DNA from: Hydrogenophaga pseudoflava NBRC 102511
GTDB taxonomy: Bacteria > Pseudomonadota > Gammaproteobacteria > Burkholderiales > Burkholderiaceae_C
NCBI RefSeq assembly: GCF_001592285.1
Contig: NZ_BCWQ01000015.1
Span: 62,001-126,000, forward strand
Direction of reading: 5' to 3'
DNA: 64,000 nucleotides
Part shown: in pieces, positions 9,833-19,313 of the stretch
Position numbering within the stretch: the stretch's first letter is position 1
How the letters are laid out: each line of letters begins with the position of its first letter
The notes under the pieces: generated by a model
What the model saw: only the letters and a program-made list of their open reading frames with translations
Told to the model about the DNA's origin: nothing
The model's database searches: none
Position numbers and translations under genes: made by a program

Positions 9833-10702
9833 ATGTACACCACCCTCATTTCCGCCGCGCAGCTGCGGCAACTCCTGGACGACCGCCAGCCGGTGCTGGT
9901 GATGGACTGCAGCTTCGACCTGATGAACCCCGCCGCCGGGCGCCAGCAGTTCGAAGCCGCCCACATCCCCGGCGCGGTGCATGTGGACCTGGACGAGCAC
10001 CTGAGCGACAAGACCGGGCCCGACCGCGCCAGTGGCGGAAGGCATCCCCTGCCCTCCCGCGAAACATTTGCCATGCGTCTGCAGGCGCTGGGTCTGAACC
10101 CGGGCCAGCAGGTGGTGGCGATGGACCGGCAGGGCGCGAACTACTGTGGCCGGCTCTGGTGGATGCTCAAGTGGTGCGGCCACGAGGCCGTGGCGGTGCT
10201 CGACGGCGGACTGGCCGCCTGGGAGGCCGCGGGCGGTGCGGTCGCCGAAGGTCCGTCGCCGCCGCCCGCCAACGGCCGGTTCGAACTGCAGCCCGCCCGC
10301 GCCGAGACCCTGGCCGCGCCCGACATCGCACGCCGGCTGGGCCAGCCCGACCTCACACTGGTCGACGCACGCGCCGCGGCCCGCTTCCGCGGCGAGGTCG
10401 AACCACTGGACCCGGTAGCGGGCCACATCCCGGGGGCGCTCAACCGGCCGTTCACCGAGAACATCGGACCGGACGGCCGCTTCAAGCCGGCCTCCGAACT
10501 GCGGGCCGACTTCGAGCGCCTGCTGGGGTCGCGCGACCCGGCTGCGGTGGTGCACCACTGCGGCAGTGGCGTGAGCGCCATCCCCAACCTGCTGGCCATG
10601 GAAATCGCCGGCTTCGGACGCACAGCCCTCTTTCCAGGCAGCTGGAGCGAATGGTGCAACACGCCAGGCCTGCCCTGTGCCCGGAGTCAAGTTCCCGGCT
10701 GA
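9833..10702 (+). CDS. sseA: 3-mercaptopyruvate sulfurtransferase
   Basis: Tandem rhodanese-domain enzyme that transfers sulfane sulfur, typically from 3-mercaptopyruvate to a thiophile or cyanide. The second domain carries the active-site loop CGSGVS with Cys243. The loop CG[S/T]GV(S/T) is typical of mercaptopyruvate rather than thiosulfate sulfurtransferases, which have CRKGVT. I choose the ATG at 9833 (289 residues) because GCAGGAAAA lies just upstream; an ATG ten codons earlier is possible. Domain one (about 1-140) keeps the fold but its loop residue at the cysteine position is replaced (MDRQGANYCG region), as usual. Confidence 0.9.
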   Translation: MYTTLISAAQLRQLLDDRQPVLVMDCSFDLMNPAAGRQQFEAAHIPGAVHVDLDEHLSDKTGPDRASGGRHPLPSRETFAMRLQALGLNPGQQVVAMDRQGANYCGRLWWMLKWCGHEAVAVLDGGLAAWEAAGGAVAEGPSPPPANGRFELQPARAETLAAPDIARRLGQPDLTLVDARAAARFRGEVEPLDPVAGHIPGALNRPFTENIGPDGRFKPASELRADFERLLGSRDPAAVVHHCGSGVSAIPNLLAMEIAGFGRTALFPGSWSEWCNTPGLPCARSQVPG

Positions 10703-10728
10703 CGGGACGATAGGTCAGACACGCGCCC

Positions 10729-13290
10729 ATGCGCCAACCGATGCCTGAAGCCCTGTCCCGCGTGTCCAGCCCGTCCTCCGAACCCTCTTCCAGTCCACTG
10801 CGGGCCATCGGTCTGCTGGTGGCCATTGCTGCCACCGTCCAGGCACCCCTGGTGTATCTGAGCACATCCAACCTGTCGGAGGTGATCGCGCCCGCGCTGA
10901 TCGCGCTGTCGGCCTGGACGGTCCTGCTGTTGCTGAGCAAGGGATTCCAGCGACTCGTAGCACCGCTGCTGGTGACCGCGGTCCTGATCTCGACGGTGAT
11001 CGCCATCGTGGCTTTCGGCTCGGTGCGCACCGCCGCGGGCTTCCTGTTCGTGGCAGTGGTGGCCGGTGCCGGCATCTTCCTGCCCCGGCGCGCGCTGTTC
11101 GTCACCGTGACCCTGAGCGTGGTGGTCCTGGGCGTCCTCACCTGGATGGAGTGGAGTGGCTGGTTCAAACCGGCCAACTTCAAGGTCGGGTTCACGGTGT
11201 GGCTGACCCAGTCCATGACCATGGTCGTGGTGGCGATCATGGTCTACCACAGCCGCAGCCGGGCCCAGCAGGCGCTGGATCTTCAGCGCCGCGAGCTGGA
11301 GCGGCGCATCCGCAGCGAGCAGGAACGGGACCAGAGCCTGGAGCGGTTCACCCGGATCTTCCGCAACAGCCCCAGCCCGATGATTGCGCAGTCGGCCCGC
11401 AGCGGCCTGATCCTGGACGTCAACCCGGCCTTCGAGCGCTGCTACGGACACACCCGCGAGGACGTGCTCGGCTGCACCGACGCCATGCTCTGGGCCGAAC
11501 CGGAGCAGCGCGCCCTCTACCTGGAACAACTGTTCGCCCTGCGCCGCGCAGACCAGGTCCATGTCCAGGGACTGCGGGCCGACGGCAGCCGCTTCGAGGC
11601 GCTGATCAGCAGCGAGATGGGTGACGATCCGCAGGACCGGCTGATCATCACCACGGTCACCGACATCACCGAGCAGAACGCCACCATCGAACGCCTGCGG
11701 CGCTCGGAGGAGCGCTTCGCCAAGGCCTTCAACTTCAGTCCGATGAACCTCGCGATCACGCGCCTGTCCGACGGCCGGATCCTGGAGGTCAACCGGGCGG
11801 GGCTCATCCACGACAACGTCGGCGCGGACGGCCTGCGCGGCTGGACCACTCTGGAAACCGGCGCCTGGCTCACACCAGCCCACCGGCAGGCCTACGTCGA
11901 CCAGCTCAAGCGCGACGGGCGGGTGCTGGCCTACGAGAGCCAGATGCGCGGCAGGGACGGCAAGCCGGTCGACGTGAGGCTGTGGGCGGTGCTGATCGAC
12001 ATCGAAGGCGAAGAGTGCATTCTGTCGTCCACAGTGAACGTTTCGGAAGAGAAGCGGCGCGAGGCCTTGCTGCTGAGCGTGGCGCAGGGCATGACGGGCG
12101 AAACGGGCACGGCCTTTTTCACCGCGCTGGCCCGCCACGCAGCCCCCGCCCTGAAGGCCGACGTGGTGATGGTCAGCGAGCTGATGCCCGACCAGGAGGT
12201 GCAGACACTGGCGATGTCCATGGACGGCGCCCTGGTACCCAACATCGTCTATGCCCCCGAGGGCACCCCCTGCGGCGAGGCCCTTTCGCGCAGCGACCTG
12301 TGCGTCCACGAGCAAGGCCTCGCCCACACCTACCCATCGCTATCGTCGATGACCGGGATGCAGGCCAGCGCCTACATCGGCCAGAGCCTGCGCGACCAGG
12401 ACGGCACCGCCATTGGCTTGCTCTCGGCCATGTGGCGCCAGCCCATCACGCTCACCGCCGAGATGCGCGCGCTGATGTCGATCTTTGCGAGCCGGGCCAC
12501 GGCCGAACTGATGCGGCTGCGGCGCGAGCGCGAAATCCAGCAACTCAACGCGACGCTGGAGCAACGGGTGCAGTCGCGCACCGCCGAATTGCAGAAGCTC
12601 AACGCGGAACTCGACTCGTTCGCCTACTCGGTGTCGCACGACCTGAAGTCGCCATTGCGTGCGATCGACGGCTTCACGAGCCTGCTGAGCGAACAGTTGC
12701 AGGGACGGCTGACCGCCGATGAGGAGCAGCTGCTGCAGCGCGTGCTGGCGTCGACCCACCGCATGAGCACCCTGATCGCCGACATGCTGGCACTGGCCCG
12801 CGTGAGCCAGGGCAAGATGGCGCTGAGCCCGACCAATCTGAGCGAGATCGCCGAACAGGTGATGCGCGCGGAACAGGCCAAGCACCCGGGCAGACCTCTC
12901 GCGTGGCGCATCGAGCCGGACCTGGTCAGCGTCTGCGACGCCCGGCTGGCGCGCATCGCGCTGGAGAACCTGCTGGGCAACGCCATCAAGTACACCCGGG
13001 ACCAGCCACAGCCGCTGATCGAGATGGGGCGCTGCAAGGACGGTGGCCCGGGCCGCGCGAGCTTTTTCGTGCGGGACAACGGCGTAGGCTTCAATATGGC
13101 CTATGCCGACAAGCTGTTCAAGCCATTCCAGCGCCTGCACGGACCGAGCGAGTTCGAAGGCACGGGCATCGGCCTGGCCACGGTGCGCCGTATCGTGGAC
13201 CGGCACGGTGGCCAGATCCAGGGTGTCGGCAAGCCCGGGGAAGGCGCCGAGTTCCGCTTCTCCCTGACACCCGCGCCAACATCCCGATGA
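10729..13290 (+). CDS. membrane PAS-PAS-GAF sensor histidine kinase (first of tandem pair)
   Basis: 853-residue sensor kinase. Order: about six hydrophobic segments (residues 25-180), a coiled-coil linker (185-205), PAS domain 1 (205-320), PAS domain 2 (325-440), a GAF-like region (450-590), a coiled coil, then HisKA with phospho-acceptor His637 (SVSHDLKSPLR) and HATPase_c with N751 (N box), DNGVGF (783-788) and GTGIGLATVRR. The VSHDLKSPLR type of HisKA is typical of bacteriophytochrome-like and PAS kinases. There is no receiver domain, and no response regulator gene is adjacent. The stop overlaps the start of the next gene, a full-length paralogue. Confidence 0.9.
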   Translation: MRQPMPEALSRVSSPSSEPSSSPLRAIGLLVAIAATVQAPLVYLSTSNLSEVIAPALIALSAWTVLLLLSKGFQRLVAPLLVTAVLISTVIAIVAFGSVRTAAGFLFVAVVAGAGIFLPRRALFVTVTLSVVVLGVLTWMEWSGWFKPANFKVGFTVWLTQSMTMVVVAIMVYHSRSRAQQALDLQRRELERRIRSEQERDQSLERFTRIFRNSPSPMIAQSARSGLILDVNPAFERCYGHTREDVLGCTDAMLWAEPEQRALYLEQLFALRRADQVHVQGLRADGSRFEALISSEMGDDPQDRLIITTVTDITEQNATIERLRRSEERFAKAFNFSPMNLAITRLSDGRILEVNRAGLIHDNVGADGLRGWTTLETGAWLTPAHRQAYVDQLKRDGRVLAYESQMRGRDGKPVDVRLWAVLIDIEGEECILSSTVNVSEEKRREALLLSVAQGMTGETGTAFFTALARHAAPALKADVVMVSELMPDQEVQTLAMSMDGALVPNIVYAPEGTPCGEALSRSDLCVHEQGLAHTYPSLSSMTGMQASAYIGQSLRDQDGTAIGLLSAMWRQPITLTAEMRALMSIFASRATAELMRLRREREIQQLNATLEQRVQSRTAELQKLNAELDSFAYSVSHDLKSPLRAIDGFTSLLSEQLQGRLTADEEQLLQRVLASTHRMSTLIADMLALARVSQGKMALSPTNLSEIAEQVMRAEQAKHPGRPLAWRIEPDLVSVCDARLARIALENLLGNAIKYTRDQPQPLIEMGRCKDGGPGRASFFVRDNGVGFNMAYADKLFKPFQRLHGPSEFEGTGIGLATVRRIVDRHGGQIQGVGKPGEGAEFRFSLTPAPTSR

Positions 13291-15857
13291 ACGCGCCAGC
13301 CCCCCTCCCCGCCGCTGAGGCGACCGGCCAGCCGCCCAGTCTGCAGCGCTACCAGGAGCGATCCCTGCTGGCATTGCTGCTGTGCATCGGAATCGCCGGT
13401 CCGCTGGTGGCGTTCGGCGTCCATCTGAGGGACGGCCTGGTGGCGCTGACCTGGGTGGCCCTCGCTTTCTCGCTCACCGACTACCTGCTGCTGGTCCTGT
13501 ACGCCACGCGCCTGCGCCCGCTGGTGGCGCCGCTGCTGGTGTACACGCTGATCTTCACGTCGGGTGCGGCCATCGTGGCCCATGGCACGGTGCGCAGCAT
13601 GGCCGCGCTGGTCATGATCGCGGCGGTGGTCGCTGCGGGTGTTTTTCTCTCACGCAGGAACATGCTGGTCAGCGGCGCGCTGGGCATCGCCATCCTCGGG
13701 GTGCTCAACATCGCCGAGAACCTGCAGCTGATGCCGACGCCCGAGACGCGCACCGGCTGGACCGTGTGGATTGTGCAGACCACCATCCTCATCAGCCTGA
13801 TGATCACGGTCAACCTGGGCCGGCGGCGGCTGCTGGACGCCTACCGCAGCCAGAACCTGGCACTGGAGCACAGCCGCGAGGTCGAGCGCCTGCTGCGCCA
13901 GAGCCAGGACCGTTTCCAGGCCCTGTTCCGCAGCACGCCGGCCGCCTGCCTGGTGCAGTCGCTGGACACGCAGGACGTGCTCGACGCCAACCAGGCCTTC
14001 CAGTCGCTGTTCGGATACACGAACGAGGAGCTGGTGGGTCATCCTCCACCCAGGGTGTGGGCCCGCGACGAGGAACAGACCGAGTTCCGCCGGCTCATCG
14101 ACACCCAGGGGCGGGTTGGCGGCCTCCGGGGACTGGCCCAGCGCAAGGACGGGTGTGCGTTCCCGGCCATGGTGCATGCCGAGGTCACGCAGAGCGCCAC
14201 CGAACGGCTGCTGATCGCGGTGGTGTTCGACCTGTCGGCCGATGTGGCCTCGCGCCGCGAACTGGAGATCTCGCGCGAGCGCTTCTCGAAGGCGTTCAAC
14301 TTCAGCCCGCTGGGCATGACCATCACCCGCCTGAGCGACGGCCGCTTCGTCGAGGTCAACCCCGCCAACGAGCGGGTGCTGGGATGGACACAGGCGGAAT
14401 TCGAAGGCAAGACGTCGATGGAGGTGGGCGTCTGGGTTTCCGAGACCGACCGCAACCACTATGTGGCCACCCTTCGGCGCGACGGCCGGCTGCAGGGATA
14501 CGAGACCCGGATGCGGACCAAGGCGGGTGCCATCGTTCCCGTGAGGGTGTGGGCGGAGATCATCGAGATCGACAACGAGCCTTGCGCCCTCTCCTTCACC
14601 CTGAATGTGGACGAAGAGAAGCGGCGCGAAGCCATGCTGCTGAACGTGGCCGAGGGCGTCTCTGGCGACACGGGCGAGGCCTTCTTCCGCTCGCTGGTCG
14701 AGCACCTAGCCGACGCCATCGGCGCCGACGGCGTCGTGGTGGGCGAGGTGGATCCTCTGAAACAGATGAACACCCTGGCCCTGGTGTGGGACGGCCGGTT
14801 GCTCCCCAACAGCACCCACCCGCTGCACCGGACCCTTTGCGAACAGGCCCTGCTGCAGCCTGCACTGCTGCGCTTCGAGAGTCCCCGCCCTGCCCACCTG
14901 AACCTGGTGCCGCCGTTTTCGGAAGCCCCGCTCCAGTCCGTGCTGGGCCTGCCGCTGCGCGATGGGGACGGCTCGGTGGTGGGCCTGCTCATCGCCGTCT
15001 GGCGCCAGCGGCCGCCACCGAACGCCCAGCTGGACGCCCTGCTGACCATCTTCGCCAGCCGCTGCAACGCCGAGCTGCAGCGGCTGCGCCGCGACCGTGA
15101 AATCCACAAGCTGCACGACACGCTGGAGCACCGTGTGGCGGCGCGCACCGCCCAGCTGCAGTACCTCAACCGCGAGCTGGACTCTTTCGCCTACTCCGTC
15201 TCGCACGACCTCAAGTCGCCGCTGCGCTCCATCGACGGCTTCAGCCACCTGCTGCGCGAGCAGATGGCCGGGCGCATGACCGCGGAGGACATCGACCTGT
15301 TCGAGCGCATCGAGGCTTCGGTCCATCGCATGAACAGCCTGATCACCGATCTGCTGGCGCTGGCGCGCGTGAGCCAGGGCACCCTGCAGCGCATGAACAC
15401 CAACCTCAGCGAGCTGGCGCACGACGTGATCCGCCAGGAGCGCCACCGTGATCCGACGCGCGAGGTCGAGGTGGCGATCGAAGAAGGGCTGTATGCCGAC
15501 TGCGACCCGCGCATGGCGCAGATCGTGCTGGAGAACCTGCTGGGCAACGCCTGGAAATACACCCGCCAGACCGCCAACGCCCGCATCAGCTTCAACCGCG
15601 CCGAGCCAACGGCTCCGGGTGGTGCGCCGGTGTTCTGCATCCGCGACAACGGAGCGGGCTTCGACATGGCGCGGGCCGAACGCCTGTTCAAGGCCTTCAA
15701 CCGGCTGCACACCAGCAGCGAGTTCGAGGGCTCCGGCATCGGGCTGGCCACGGTGCGGCGCATCCTGGAGCGCCACGGTGGCCACATCTGGGGCGAAGGC
15801 GCCGTGGGCCAGGGCGCCCGTTTCGAGTTCTGTTTCGGCAGCGAGGCGACCGGCTGA
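13287..15857 (+). CDS. membrane PAS-PAS-GAF sensor histidine kinase (second of tandem pair)
   Basis: 856-residue paralogue of the gene before it, collinear over the whole length: N-terminal membrane block (about 28-180), PAS 1, PAS 2, GAF-like region, HisKA with His640 (SVSHDLKSPLR) and HATPase_c with N754 and DNGAGF. PAS 2 is nearly the same in both (ERFSKAFNFSPLG here, ERFAKAFNFSPMN there), while the first PAS and GAF regions differ more. I take the ATG at 13287, whose TGA shares bases with the upstream stop (ATGA coupling), rather than the longer open frame. The duplication suggests two inputs feeding one unseen regulator, or heterodimers; this is inference. Confidence 0.9.
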   Translation: MNAPAPLPAAEATGQPPSLQRYQERSLLALLLCIGIAGPLVAFGVHLRDGLVALTWVALAFSLTDYLLLVLYATRLRPLVAPLLVYTLIFTSGAAIVAHGTVRSMAALVMIAAVVAAGVFLSRRNMLVSGALGIAILGVLNIAENLQLMPTPETRTGWTVWIVQTTILISLMITVNLGRRRLLDAYRSQNLALEHSREVERLLRQSQDRFQALFRSTPAACLVQSLDTQDVLDANQAFQSLFGYTNEELVGHPPPRVWARDEEQTEFRRLIDTQGRVGGLRGLAQRKDGCAFPAMVHAEVTQSATERLLIAVVFDLSADVASRRELEISRERFSKAFNFSPLGMTITRLSDGRFVEVNPANERVLGWTQAEFEGKTSMEVGVWVSETDRNHYVATLRRDGRLQGYETRMRTKAGAIVPVRVWAEIIEIDNEPCALSFTLNVDEEKRREAMLLNVAEGVSGDTGEAFFRSLVEHLADAIGADGVVVGEVDPLKQMNTLALVWDGRLLPNSTHPLHRTLCEQALLQPALLRFESPRPAHLNLVPPFSEAPLQSVLGLPLRDGDGSVVGLLIAVWRQRPPPNAQLDALLTIFASRCNAELQRLRRDREIHKLHDTLEHRVAARTAQLQYLNRELDSFAYSVSHDLKSPLRSIDGFSHLLREQMAGRMTAEDIDLFERIEASVHRMNSLITDLLALARVSQGTLQRMNTNLSELAHDVIRQERHRDPTREVEVAIEEGLYADCDPRMAQIVLENLLGNAWKYTRQTANARISFNRAEPTAPGGAPVFCIRDNGAGFDMARAERLFKAFNRLHTSSEFEGSGIGLATVRRILERHGGHIWGEGAVGQGARFEFCFGSEATG

Positions 15858-15871
15858 GGCCGCTGGCGGGC

Positions 15872-16693
15872 TCAGTGGGCGTGCGCCATCCCGCTGACCA
15901 GGGTCACCAGGGCAATGCCCGCCAGCAGCCAGGCAATCTGGGCGACCGTCGCGCGAAGGCCGAGCCGCTTCTGCAACTGGGGAATCAGGTCGGCCAGCGC
16001 CACATAGACGAAGCTGCTGGAGGCCGCGACCAGGAAGTACGGCAGCCAGTCTTCGAGCTGGCCCAGCAGCAGGTAGCCCACCAGCCCGCCCAGGGCCGTC
16101 ACCGTGCCCGCCAGCGACACCTTCACCAGGGCCGCGCGGCGCGTGCCCGAGGTCTGCTGCAGAACGACCAGATCGCCCATGTGGTGGGGCACCTCGTGGG
16201 CCAGCACCGCCAGCGCGGTCACCGCACCCAGCCGCAGGTCGGCCACAAACGCCGAAGCGATCAGGATGCCGTCGCCGAACGCATGCACGCTGTCGCCGGC
16301 CAGCACCGTCCAGCCGCCGGAACGGGCGCCATGCCCGTGGTCGTGGTTGTGACCGTGCGCATGGTCATGACCGTGGGCGTGCGCATGCCCGTGTCCATGG
16401 TGCCCACCGCCGTGGTGGTGTTCATGGCCGTGGTGCCACAGCTCGGCCTTGTCCAGCAGGAAGAAGAACACCAGACCACCCAGCAGCAGGGAGAAGAGTT
16501 CGTGCGCGCCCGCCTGGCTCTCGAACGCCTCGGGCAGCAGGTGCATGAAGGCGGTGGCCAGCAGCGCCCCGGCAGCCAGGCTCAGCATGTGCTGCGTGAA
16601 CCGCGCCAGCACCCCCATGCCCAGCGCCGCGGCCAGCCACACGCTGCCCACCCCCGCCGCCACGGTGCCCAACAGGATCGCAATCAGGGTCAT
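15872..16693 (-). CDS. ZIP family metal (zinc) transporter
   Basis: Divalent-metal importer of the ZIP family, 273 residues, about eight hydrophobic segments. Between the third and fourth segments lies a His-rich loop (residues 87-121, 19 His of 35) of HGHGHAHAHGHDH character, as in many ZIPs, where it probably binds or senses zinc. The transport-site motifs are HAFGDG (about 137-142) and HEVPHHMGD (about 166-174). It faces the sensor kinase gene tail to tail, 14 bases away. A hairpin separates it from the dienelactone-hydrolase-like gene upstream. Zinc is the likely but not the only possible substrate. Confidence 0.92.
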   Translation of the reverse strand: MTLIAILLGTVAAGVGSVWLAAALGMGVLARFTQHMLSLAAGALLATAFMHLLPEAFESQAGAHELFSLLLGGLVFFFLLDKAELWHHGHEHHHGGGHHGHGHAHAHGHDHAHGHNHDHGHGARSGGWTVLAGDSVHAFGDGILIASAFVADLRLGAVTALAVLAHEVPHHMGDLVVLQQTSGTRRAALVKVSLAGTVTALGGLVGYLLLGQLEDWLPYFLVAASSSFVYVALADLIPQLQKRLGLRATVAQIAWLLAGIALVTLVSGMAHAH

Positions 16694-16710
16694 GAAATGT
16701 CGTCAACCAA

Positions 16711-16734
16711 AAGAAAGGGCCGCACAGGCGGCCC
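16711..16734 (-). terminator. terminator after dienelactone-hydrolase-like gene
   Basis: On the minus strand GGGCCGC and GCGGCCC arms (7 bp, CTGT loop) are followed by TTTCTTTT. It ends transcription 25 bases after the stop of the gene upstream and just before the ZIP gene, so the two are probably separate units. Confidence 0.75.
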
Positions 16735-16758
16735 GGGGGTGGGGTCTGCAGGGCAGCG

Positions 16759-17658
16759 TCAGGCGACGCCGTGCTGCTGGAACCAGGCCTGTGCCCGCTT
16801 CCAGCCGTCTTCGGCCGGCTCCTTGCGGAAGCTCGGCCGGTAGTCGGCGTGGAATGCGTGCGGCGCGTCCGGGTACACCACAAAGCTCGACACCTTGGCC
16901 GCCGCATTGCCGGCCGCCAAAGCGGCTTTCATCTTATCAACCGTGTCAAGCGGAATGCCGGTGTCGGCCGCGCCGTAAAGACCCAGCACCGGACCGTGCA
17001 GGCCGGCCGCCACATCCACCGGGTGCTTCGGATTGAGGTCGCTGGTCTGACCGACCAGCCGGCCGTACCAGGCCACACCGGCCTTCACCGCCGGGTTGTG
17101 CGCCGCATACAGCCAGACCTGGCGCCCGCCCCAGCAGAAGCCGGTCACGCCCAGCTTCTTGGCATCGCCGCCGTTGGCCGCGGCCCACTTCACCGTGGCG
17201 TCCAGATCGGCCATCACCTGGGCATCCGGCACCTTGGAGATCACCTCGGCGATCAGCTTGGCCATCTCGCCATAGCTCTGCGCATCGCCCTGGCGCACGA
17301 ACAGCTCGGGTGCGATGGCCAGGTAGCCTGCCTTGGCAAACCGGCGCGCGGTGTCGGCGATGTACTCGTGCACGCCAAAGATCTCCGACAACACCAGCAC
17401 CACCGGCAGCCCGGTCTTGCCGGCCGGCGCCGCGCGGTAGGCGGGCATCTTGAAGCCGTTGACATCGATCATCACCTCGCCCGCGGTCAGCCCGTCGGTG
17501 GACGTCTTGATCGCCGTCTGCGCCATCACCGGCAGCACCGAGGCGGCGTAGCCCACTCCCAGGGCGGCCTTGAGTGCGGTGCGGCGGGTGGCATGGCCGT
17601 GCGAAGCCTTCGCGTCGAGCAGGGCCTGGCTGTCGGTGATCAGGTCGGTGTTGAGCAT
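16759..17658 (-). CDS. dienelactone hydrolase family protein, exported
   Basis: Alpha/beta hydrolase of the dienelactone hydrolase family, 299 residues from the ATG at 17658, which has a strong AAGGAGACACC ribosome binding site; an upstream in-frame start at 17727 lacks one. A Tat-like signal (ATRRTALKAALGVG, about residues 23-36) ends in VMAQTA. The nucleophile elbow is GFCWGG with Cys, and the usual Asp/His partners are plausible near GAADTGI and DAPHAFHA, matching the Cys-His-Asp triad of the family. Periplasmic location argues against a role in classical chlorocatechol breakdown. Substrate unknown. Confidence 0.88.
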   Translation of the reverse strand: MLNTDLITDSQALLDAKASHGHATRRTALKAALGVGYAASVLPVMAQTAIKTSTDGLTAGEVMIDVNGFKMPAYRAAPAGKTGLPVVLVLSEIFGVHEYIADTARRFAKAGYLAIAPELFVRQGDAQSYGEMAKLIAEVISKVPDAQVMADLDATVKWAAANGGDAKKLGVTGFCWGGRQVWLYAAHNPAVKAGVAWYGRLVGQTSDLNPKHPVDVAAGLHGPVLGLYGAADTGIPLDTVDKMKAALAAGNAAAKVSSFVVYPDAPHAFHADYRPSFRKEPAEDGWKRAQAWFQQHGVA

Positions 17659-17741
17659 CGGTGTCTCCTTGTGGGTGGTTGAAAAGGGGATGCGGCGCGC
17701 ACGGGTCGGGCACACAATGGCGCGCATCGGAGGACAGCGCC

Positions 17742-19301
17742 ATGACCCTGACCGGACCCATTCTGCAGTTTCTCGGATGCCAGGGTGGCGTCTGGGGTTT
17801 GAGCCTGATGATCGTCTGCGACGCCACCGATCCGCAGCCGGCGCTGCGCCTGAATGTGCCGGCCGAGCTGGTCAACGGCGCCAGCGGACCGGTGCCCGGC
17901 CTGGACGCCACCGCCTGGCGCTTCGACATCGCGGTGCGCCAGACGGCGATGCCCCAGCGCATCGGCTACCGGCTGGCCGGCCGCAGCCACAGCTTCCAGG
18001 TGCCGGCCCTGGGCGCCACGCCAAGCATGGCCTACGTCTCATGCAACGGCTTTTCCGACGCGCGCACCCGCAAGACCATGAAGTCACCCAACGCGATGTG
18101 GGCCCGCATGGGCCGCCTGCACGAACAGCAGGAGCGCGTCGACGGCATTCCGGTCGGGCCGCTGGAGCTGCTGCTCATGGGCGGCGACCAGATCTACAGC
18201 GACGACATCTGGGCCACCGTGCCCGAGCTGCGGGCATGGACCGAGGTCGAGTGGTTCACCCGCACCCACATGCCCTTGAGCGACAGCCTGCGCGCCGCGC
18301 TGCAGACCCGTTTCGCCGGGTTCTACCTGGAACGCTGGAACCAGCCCGAGACTGCCGCGCTGCTGGCCTCGGTGCCCAGCGTGATGATGTGGGACGACCA
18401 CGACATCATCGACGGCTGGGGCTCACACCCGTGCGAGTTGCACGGCAGCCCCGTGTTCCAGGGCCTGTTCGAGGTCGCCCGCTCTGCGTTCGAACTGTTC
18501 CAGCGCCAGATGCTGGGCGCACCGCCGCCCGCCACCCTGAACGCCCAGACCGCGCACAACAGCGCCTACCGCTTCGGCAGCACCGGCCTGCTGGTGCTCG
18601 ACCTGCGCAGCGAGCGCCGGCCGCGCAGCGTAACCACCGACGCCGCCGGACGCAGGACCGTGCTCGCCGACCAGGTGATGAGCCCGGCCAGCTGGAGCGC
18701 CGTCTACGCCTGGCTCGACGCCCAGCTGGCCGCCGGCGACCTGCGGCACCTGCTGGTGATGAGCAGCATCCCGGTGATGCACCCCAGCTTCGAGCAGCTG
18801 GAGACGATGCTCGGCGCCCTGCCGGCCATCGAGGAACTGGAGGACGACCTGCGCGACCACTGGACCAGCCACCCCCACCAGGCCGAGCGCCTGCGCCTGG
18901 TGCGCCGCCTGCTGGACGCCAGTGCGCGCGGCCTGCGGGTGACCGTGCTCTCAGGCGACGTGCACGTGGCCGCCATCGGCGTGATCGAATCGGACCGCAG
19001 CGACCTTTCGCCCGAGGCGCGCAGCCTGACCCAGCTCACCAGCAGCGGCGTGACCCACCCGCCGCCGGCCGGCGTGGCGCGCTACTTCCTCGAAGAGGCC
19101 TGCAAGCAGACCGAGACCCTGGAGCCGGGGCTCACCGGCCAGATGGTGGAATTCCCGACCGCCCGGCGGCGGCTGATCGGCTGCCGCAATTTCATGACCC
19201 TGCAGGCCGACGCGCCGGGCGGCGCGAACCGGCTGTGGGCGAACTGGTGGGCAGAAGGCGTCGACCACCCGTACACGAAGGTGGTGCTGCCGGTGGGTTG
19301 A
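17742..19301 (+). CDS. PhoD-like metallophosphatase
   Basis: 519-residue protein of the alkaline phosphatase D / PhoD-like family (metallophosphatase fold). Metal-site motifs visible are GGDQIYSDD (about residue 147), WDDHDIIDG (about 217) and SGDVHVAAIG (about 405). I start at the ATG at 17742, preceded by CGGAGGACAGC, instead of an upstream start at 17661. There is no obvious signal peptide, unlike secreted PhoD enzymes, so it may act in the cytoplasm on phosphodiesters or nucleotides. I see no Pho-box-like repeat ahead of it. It runs tail to tail with polA, 12 bases apart. Confidence 0.85.
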   Translation: MTLTGPILQFLGCQGGVWGLSLMIVCDATDPQPALRLNVPAELVNGASGPVPGLDATAWRFDIAVRQTAMPQRIGYRLAGRSHSFQVPALGATPSMAYVSCNGFSDARTRKTMKSPNAMWARMGRLHEQQERVDGIPVGPLELLLMGGDQIYSDDIWATVPELRAWTEVEWFTRTHMPLSDSLRAALQTRFAGFYLERWNQPETAALLASVPSVMMWDDHDIIDGWGSHPCELHGSPVFQGLFEVARSAFELFQRQMLGAPPPATLNAQTAHNSAYRFGSTGLLVLDLRSERRPRSVTTDAAGRRTVLADQVMSPASWSAVYAWLDAQLAAGDLRHLLVMSSIPVMHPSFEQLETMLGALPAIEELEDDLRDHWTSHPHQAERLRLVRRLLDASARGLRVTVLSGDVHVAAIGVIESDRSDLSPEARSLTQLTSSGVTHPPPAGVARYFLEEACKQTETLEPGLTGQMVEFPTARRRLIGCRNFMTLQADAPGGANRLWANWWAEGVDHPYTKVVLPVG

Positions 19302-19313
19302 GACCGCGGGCGC

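Noticed and set aside
16352..16440. Repetitive DNA in the ZIP gene as a minisatellite
   Set aside because: The repeats simply encode the His-rich loop in frame and are not a regular tandem array.
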